A stretch of DNA of 64,000 bases from Planctomycetota bacterium. GTDB taxonomy: Bacteria; Planctomycetota; UBA8742; UBA2392. Shown piece by piece: positions 59,052 to 64,000 of this stretch (the first letter of the stretch is position 1; the number at the start of each line of letters is the position of its first letter). Location: NCBI GenBank assembly GCA_020638635.1, contig JACKIE010000013.1, positions 1 through 64,000 on the forward strand, written 5' to 3'. A model generated the notes under the pieces. It searched no databases, was not told where the DNA came from, and saw nothing but the letters and a program-made list of their open reading frames with translations. The translations under genes and the position numbers were made by a program.

Positions 59052-61148
59052 ATCGCGTGGCTCCGCGTCCACGATCTGGCCGTAGTCGCGGGTGGCGAGC
59101 GCGTTGAGGTAGTGGCGGTTGAACAGGTCCTTGTGGATGCTGACCACCAGGATGTTCACGCGCTTGATCGCGTTGGCGCGCGAGATCATCTCCAGGATGC
59201 TCAGGCTCATGGGCTCGCCGTCGCTCAGCAGCAGGATGGTGTCCGCCTCGCCTTTCTCGATGATGCTCAGCAGCGCTGCCTTGATGTCCGTGCCGCCCTG
59301 CACGTCGGTGCTCAGCATCCAGTTCACCGCGTCCTTGCGGCTCTTGATGTCGTTGCCCACGCGCTCGTGGTCAATGTGCTCGTGGTTGAACAGCGTGATG
59401 CCGAATTTCGCGTTCTGGCTCAGCCCGTCCAGCGCCGCAGCCACCTCCGCCGCCGCCACGTGGAAGCGCGGCAGGAAGCCCTCGCGCACCATGCGCCCTA
59501 CTTCGGGCCGGCGTTTCAATATGTCCGCCTTGCGGCTGGGAAAGTCGGGCCGTTCCGGCTCGCGCGAGACCGGGTTCACCATGCTGACGCTGCGGTCGAT
59601 GGCGAACTGCAGGTTGATGCTGTTGATCTCGAGGCCGTAGAACTTCGCGGCGGTTTTCTGTTTCAGGCGCTGGTGCGGCACGCCGCGCAGGCTTTCGAGT
59701 TTGCGGGGCTGCACGCCGAACTTCTCGTTGGCCTTCAGCCAGTCGCTCCATTTCTCGAGCTGGTCGCCGAAGTCCTGGCCCGTCAGGTCGCACAGCAGGG
59801 CGATCGCCTCGCTGAACATGCGGCCTTCCGCCTGCTTTTCCGCGTAGGCAAGCAGCTCCCAGGCGCAGTCGGCCGGGCGCAGGCGCAGCAGGCAATCCAA
59901 CGCCGCGGACTGCACGTACCAGCAGTCGTCCTTCAGCAGCTCTAACGCGCGGTCGGCGCTTTTCATCCCGGCGCGGCCGGCGGTCAGCAGTGCCGCGGCG
60001 CGGCGGAAGGGCTTGTCGTCCTTCAGCCATTCGGAGGCCTTGGCCTCGACGGCGTCCTTGCAGGCCCCGGCGGCCAGGCAGGTCAGCAGGGCGTGCGCGA
60101 CCACTTCGTCGTCCGCGTGGGCCAGCAGCGGCGCCAGGGTCTCGTTGGCCAGCTTCAGGTCTTCGCCCGCCAGCGGCTCGGGCAGGCGCTGCAGATAGCG
60201 CAGGCCGTTGATGATGTCGATGGCGTCTTCATCACGCAGCCAGCGCGAGGCGGCCTTGTAGTCCGCGGGTCCGCGGTTGACCGAGATCAGCCACCAGCCG
60301 ATTTCCGCGTCGAACTGGTTGCTCATCCCGCCGGCCGCTTCCACCACGGCCTTGTGCGATTCCGGCGCGCGCAGCCGCGCCAGCAGGCTGCCGAAGAAGT
60401 GCGGGCGCTTGCCGGCCGCGAGCTTGAGCGGGCGCTTTGCGAACTCGAGCACCTGTTTCAGGGCCTCGGTCTCGAGCCCGGTGCCGATCGCGAAGTGCGC
60501 GGCCCAGGCGGCGTCCTCAAGGTTGGCGCTGTTGGCCATGCACTCGACGCCGCGCTTGTCGCCCCTTGCCAGCAGGCGCGCGATCGCTACGCGGCGCGCC
60601 TCGGGCAGCTTGGCCGACTGGGCGACCATCTCAATGGCGTTCCAGGCGTCTTCGCTGTTGATGTCGGCGACGGCGTGGGTGGCGGCCTCGGCGCTGGCGT
60701 CGGCATCCAGCGCGATCTTCTTCAACTCCTTGAGCGGCGAGTCGGCCCCGTACTGGCCCAGCCAGCGCACACAGGCGGCGCGACGGCCGGGGGTCTTGGC
60801 CTTGTTGAACGACTTGGTGAGCTCGCGGGAGTCGTCAGGTTCGTTGTGGTAGACCAGCGCCCAGGCGGCGACCAGGGCGACCTCGTCAGACTCGTCGTCG
60901 TCCACGACATCGACCAGGAAGTTGCCCACGGTGCGCTCGGGCAGGCGGGCCAGCTCGTGCAGCAGGCTGATGCGGGTGGCGCGGTCGGCCTTCTTCCAAT
61001 CTCTCTTGACGTCTTTCAGGCGGTCCTTGGCGGCTTTGGCTTCGTCGCCTTCCAACTTGTCGGCGCTTGCGATTGGTGTCGCGCACAGCAGGGCCAGCGC
61101 CGCGAAAGCGAGCAGGATCAAGCGTGTGAGTGTCGCGTGGGTTTGCAT
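59049..61148 (-). CDS. Exported HEAT-repeat/von Willebrand A protein
   Basis: The 699-residue protein has a signal peptide (LTRLILLAFAALALLCATPIA). Residues 60-460 form HEAT-like helical repeats (EVALVAAWALVYHNEPDDSR, ADDEVVAHALLTCLAAGACK). The C-terminal 200 residues form a von Willebrand A domain with the metal site INLQFAIDRSVSMVNP (DxSxS) and TILLLSDGEPMS. It probably binds another envelope protein through the metal site. This architecture is common in secreted proteins of Planctomycetota. It is convergent with the adenosine deaminase gene. Confidence 0.85.
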   Translation of the reverse strand: MQTHATLTRLILLAFAALALLCATPIASADKLEGDEAKAAKDRLKDVKRDWKKADRATRISLLHELARLPERTVGNFLVDVVDDDESDEVALVAAWALVYHNEPDDSRELTKSFNKAKTPGRRAACVRWLGQYGADSPLKELKKIALDADASAEAATHAVADINSEDAWNAIEMVAQSAKLPEARRVAIARLLARGDKRGVECMANSANLEDAAWAAHFAIGTGLETEALKQVLEFAKRPLKLAAGKRPHFFGSLLARLRAPESHKAVVEAAGGMSNQFDAEIGWWLISVNRGPADYKAASRWLRDEDAIDIINGLRYLQRLPEPLAGEDLKLANETLAPLLAHADDEVVAHALLTCLAAGACKDAVEAKASEWLKDDKPFRRAAALLTAGRAGMKSADRALELLKDDCWYVQSAALDCLLRLRPADCAWELLAYAEKQAEGRMFSEAIALLCDLTGQDFGDQLEKWSDWLKANEKFGVQPRKLESLRGVPHQRLKQKTAAKFYGLEINSINLQFAIDRSVSMVNPVSREPERPDFPSRKADILKRRPEVGRMVREGFLPRFHVAAAEVAAALDGLSQNAKFGITLFNHEHIDHERVGNDIKSRKDAVNWMLSTDVQGGTDIKAALLSIIEKGEADTILLLSDGEPMSLSILEMISRANAIKRVNILVVSIHKDLFNRHYLNALATRDYGQIVDAEPRD

Positions 61149-61457
61149 GAACTGTGCCGCCTGTTGGCCCGCCGGGGTGAGTGTACCGAAGTCTATGTGG
61201 CGCGGGGTGATCCTTCGTTACGAATGTTGGGGCAGGGGGCGATTCGACTGCACCCCGGTAGCGGTAGGCAAAATGTGCAATACCCGCCAGTTTAACCCGA
61301 ATTCAGGATGGTGCCGTCCCCGAATCGGCACGGAACCCGCGCCCCATTGCGAATCTGGAACGCCGTGTTGTACTAAGAATTGCTTTAGGCCTAAACGATT
61401 ACATACACTCTCAGTTGTCAGGCCACCCCTTGGCCCGCTAACCACTCTGGGTGAAAC
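61149..61457. other. Divergent intergenic region with palindrome TTTAGGCCTAAA
   Basis: This 309-bp stretch between the divergent VWA and DUF1549 genes holds no gene. It is less GC-rich near 61370-61420 and contains a perfect 12-bp palindrome, TTTAGGCCTAAA, at 61384-61395, about 63 bp before the DUF1549 start. This could be an operator or part of a promoter. No clear -35/-10 pair was recognised. Confidence 0.5.
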
Positions 61458-63146
61458 ATGCTGCAGCGGTCCGCGTTGTTGTCCGGCCTTGCCCTTACGG
61501 CCCTGCTGTTTGGCGTGCTGTCCGAATACGGAGTGCGCGCCGACGACATCAAGAAAACCGAGGCCAAAGAGCAGAAGCTAGGCCAGGACTGGAGCGCCAT
61601 GCGCGACGGCCTCAACGGCCTGTTCGGCGAGCTCCAGAAAGACGCCAACATCAAGCCCTCGAAAATCTGCGACGACGACACCTTCCTGCGCCGCATTTAC
61701 CTCGACCTGCTGGGCCGTCCACCCCTGCCAGCGGAAATCGAGGCATTCAACCCGGGCCGCAAAGACGCTGAGGGCCGCAAGGGAAGTGAGAAGCGCGAAG
61801 CGCTGATCGAGAGGCTGCTGGCCCACCCCGAACACGCGGAGCATTTCGCGGACTACTGGATGGTCACCATGATCGGGCGTGACGCCGACGGCAACGCCCG
61901 CAAGTACCTGCGCCAGTACCTGCGCCAGGCCTTTGCAGACAACAAACCCTGGAACGAGCTGGTCTATACCCTGGTTGCCGCCAAGGGCAAGACGCCGGAG
62001 AACCCGGAGCTCGGGTACCTGATGGCCTTCCAGAACCTGAAGGCCGACATGGCCGGCATCACCAGCAAGGTGTTCATGGGCAAGCAGATCCAGTGCGCCG
62101 AGTGCCACGATCACCCCTACGAGCACTGGACCCAGGACGACTTCGAGGGCATGGAGGCCTTCTTCCGCCCCTTTAGCACCGGCCAGAAGGGCGACGGCGC
62201 GAACCGTTACTGGTTCAACAACGACCAACCGATCCGCAACGAGATGGAACTGGTGCGTCGCTCCGGCATGAAGGGCAAGTACAAGGGACCCACCTTCCTG
62301 GGCGGCGACACCATCAAGTTCGAGGCCGACAAGGCCCCACGCGAGGCGCTGGGCGAGTGGCTGACCAGCGCGGACAACCACTGGTTCCGCAACATGACGG
62401 TCAACCGCTACATGGCCTACTTCTTGGGCATGGGCTTCGTGACGCCGGTGGACGACTTCAACAGCATTAACGAGCCCACCTTCCCCGTGGTGCTTGAACA
62501 GATGGGCAAGGACTTCGCCGCCAGCGGCTTCAACACGCACTACATCATCAAGGCGATCTGCAGTTCCGAGCTGTACCAGCGCGAGGTGGACACCAATCGC
62601 ACCAACCGCGACGACTTCATGTACTACAGCCGCAGCTTCGTGAAGCGCCTCACACCGGAGCAGATCCAGCGCAGCATCATGAACGTGATCGGCGTCGAGC
62701 GCCTGAACCAGACGCCGGAAATCCGCGACGTCCCGGAAAACCAGCTTACCGAAGAAGAGAAGGCCCAGAAGAAGATCCGTGACGGCGTGCAGAATTGGAA
62801 GAACAACCTGGCACGCCTGATGCGTGACGCCTATGGCGCCGACCCCCAGATGTACGAATTCGGCGACTTCGACGGCACCATCATCCAGGCGCTGATGATG
62901 ATGAACGCCGACCTGCTCAATACCGGTATGCTAAAGAACGCCGTGACCGACATCGTGGCGCGCTACCCCAGCCACAAGGACCGTATCTACCAGATCTTCA
63001 TGACGGTGCTGGGCCGCAAACCCTCGAAGATGGACCTCGCCATCCTGAACGCCACGTTTGCCAATTGGGGTGGCAGCGACAACGCCGCCTACGAAGACTT
63101 GTTCGTGGCCCTGATGAACACCACGGAGTTCATCACGAACCATTAG
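61458..63146 (+). CDS. DUF1549/DUF1553 exported protein
   Basis: The 562-residue protein belongs to the paired DUF1549-DUF1553 family found almost only in Planctomycetota and Verrucomicrobia. A signal peptide (LLSGLALTALLFGVLSEYGV) precedes the DUF1549 region, with FLRRIYLDLLGRPPLPAEIE and the c-haem-like QIQCAECHDHPYEHW (CxxCH). The DUF1553 region follows (NMTVNRYMAYFLGMGFVTPV, FNTHYIIKAICSSELYQREV). The role is unknown but may involve redox or sulfated-polysaccharide breakdown. It is shorter than many relatives because it lacks extra haem or LamG domains. The DUF1501 partner follows at 107 bp. Confidence 0.93.
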   Translation: MLQRSALLSGLALTALLFGVLSEYGVRADDIKKTEAKEQKLGQDWSAMRDGLNGLFGELQKDANIKPSKICDDDTFLRRIYLDLLGRPPLPAEIEAFNPGRKDAEGRKGSEKREALIERLLAHPEHAEHFADYWMVTMIGRDADGNARKYLRQYLRQAFADNKPWNELVYTLVAAKGKTPENPELGYLMAFQNLKADMAGITSKVFMGKQIQCAECHDHPYEHWTQDDFEGMEAFFRPFSTGQKGDGANRYWFNNDQPIRNEMELVRRSGMKGKYKGPTFLGGDTIKFEADKAPREALGEWLTSADNHWFRNMTVNRYMAYFLGMGFVTPVDDFNSINEPTFPVVLEQMGKDFAASGFNTHYIIKAICSSELYQREVDTNRTNRDDFMYYSRSFVKRLTPEQIQRSIMNVIGVERLNQTPEIRDVPENQLTEEEKAQKKIRDGVQNWKNNLARLMRDAYGADPQMYEFGDFDGTIIQALMMMNADLLNTGMLKNAVTDIVARYPSHKDRIYQIFMTVLGRKPSKMDLAILNATFANWGGSDNAAYEDLFVALMNTTEFITNH

Positions 63147-63253
63147 GTTTCAAGTTTTTCCGCATCCACCCCGATGCAAGGGTGTTGGATGAAAGCTGCA
63201 GCAAAAAACCAGCAACTACCGGGACGGATATCACCGGAACCAGGGAGCCAAGC

Positions 63254-64000
63254 ATGTCCATGCCGATCAGCGTCACACGCCGTGATTTCCTGCGCGCCAG
63301 CGCGGCCGCGGGTGGCGTCATCGCCACCAGCAGCTTCTTTGCCGGCAACATTCGCGGTGAGGACAAGACCACCGTGCGCGCTCGCAACAGCAAGATCAAG
63401 CATGTGATCCTGCTGTTCATGGAGGGCGGCCCCAGCCAGCTCGAGACCTTCGACCTGAAACCGGGCAAGGAAACGGGCGCCCCTTACAAGGAAATCGAGA
63501 CCGAGGTGCCGGGTTTCCGCCCCGCCGAGCATTTCAAGGAAATCGCCAAGCGCGCCGGCGACCTGTGCCTGATCAAGAGCATGAGCAGCAAGGAAGGCAA
63601 CCACAGCCGCGCCAGCTATCTGCTGCGTACGGGCTATATCCCGAATCCGACGCTCAAGCACCCCAGCCTGGGCAGCATCGTCGCGCACCAGATGGGCGAC
63701 CCCAGTTTCGAGCTGCCCAACTTCGTCAAGCTGCGCGGCGCGCCGTTCCCCGCCGGCTACCTGGGCGTCGAGAACAACCCCTTCGTGATCAGCCGCCCGG
63801 GCGCCAAGATCGAGAACCTGGACTACGCCAAGGGCGTAGACAAAGAACGCATGGACCGGCGCATGAAGCTGGTCAAGGAAATGGAGAAGGACTTCGCCAA
63901 GGAGCGCGGCGACGAGGCCGTCGAGGCCCACAAGGCCATGTACGAAAAGGCCCGTGCGCTGATGGACAGTCCCCTGCGCAAGAAGTTCTACCTCGAGGAC
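63254..64000 (+). CDS. DUF1501 Tat-exported protein (3' end cut by window edge)
   Basis: The first 249 residues are present. A twin-arginine signal (SVTRRDFLRASAAAGGVIAT) is followed by KHVILLFMEGGPSQLETFDL and NHSRASYLLRTGYIPNPTLK, the pattern of DUF1501, a branch of the alkaline-phosphatase/sulfatase superfamily. The conserved pair with the DUF1549 gene indicates a functional unit in the periplasm. The C-terminus lies outside the window. The ATG at 63254 gives the Tat motif near the N-terminus. Confidence 0.93.
   Translation, partial: MSMPISVTRRDFLRASAAAGGVIATSSFFAGNIRGEDKTTVRARNSKIKHVILLFMEGGPSQLETFDLKPGKETGAPYKEIETEVPGFRPAEHFKEIAKRAGDLCLIKSMSSKEGNHSRASYLLRTGYIPNPTLKHPSLGSIVAHQMGDPSFELPNFVKLRGAPFPAGYLGVENNPFVISRPGAKIENLDYAKGVDKERMDRRMKLVKEMEKDFAKERGDEAVEAHKAMYEKARALMDSPLRKKFYLED

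Overview
The window reads as a chromosomal segment of a GC-rich member of the Planctomycetota or a close relative. The main pointers are the DUF1549/DUF1553 gene followed by a DUF1501 Tat-exported gene at the right end, many TPR and HEAT-like proteins, a lone ECF sigma operon, secreted von Willebrand A proteins and dispersed housekeeping genes. No rRNA, tRNA, CRISPR array or insertion sequence was found. The taxonomic assignment is an inference from gene content.

Layout. 1-9.8 kb: a phage-portal-like gene cut by the left edge, argS, a TPR protein, a di-haem cytochrome c peroxidase-like lipoprotein, an unknown exported protein, and a fatty-acid-hydroxylase-type membrane enzyme with a TetR regulator and a clear palindromic operator. 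9.9-18.6 kb: an exported protein gene interrupted by two in-frame TGA codons, a MamK-like actin with its 3' end copied in 130-bp tandem repeats, a DUF6600 lipoprotein with a very long Lys/Glu-rich helix, and a three-gene ECF sigma/membrane-partner operon. 18.6-27 kb: a surface-polysaccharide locus (membrane glycosyltransferase, UDP-glucuronate decarboxylase, Wza-like and Wzz-like proteins, O-antigen polymerase/ligase, GT4). 27-35 kb: TPR proteins, a second TGA-interrupted exported gene, a TPR/C39-like protease fusion, and an orphan TssB-TssC fusion. 35-41.8 kb: an M61 peptidase, two diguanylate-cyclase paralogs and arginase. 42-44.8 kb: a tightly coupled cassette of a small acidic protein, an ABC-ATPase/GNAT fusion and a terminase large subunit. 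45-54.6 kb: an adenylate cyclase, hypothetical proteins, panB, dps, and zinc-ribbon or exported proteins. 54.7-64 kb: GT4, a Moco-domain protein, dcd, adenosine deaminase, a HEAT/VWA secreted protein and the DUF1549/DUF1501 pair.

Three things stand out. (1) Two unlinked genes (9884-10735 and complement 29370-29732) each have a signal peptide, then two in-frame TGA codons, then an intact continuation in the same frame. In both, a hairpin starts exactly 11 nt after the second TGA, the spacing known for bacterial SECIS elements. This may be an undescribed family of exported selenoproteins, or a pair of damaged genes. (2) Phage/contractile-machine parts occur as isolated genes among ordinary ones: a portal-like protein, a terminase cassette and a TssBC fusion. 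(3) Several gene junctions hold compound palindromic elements of two recognisable designs.
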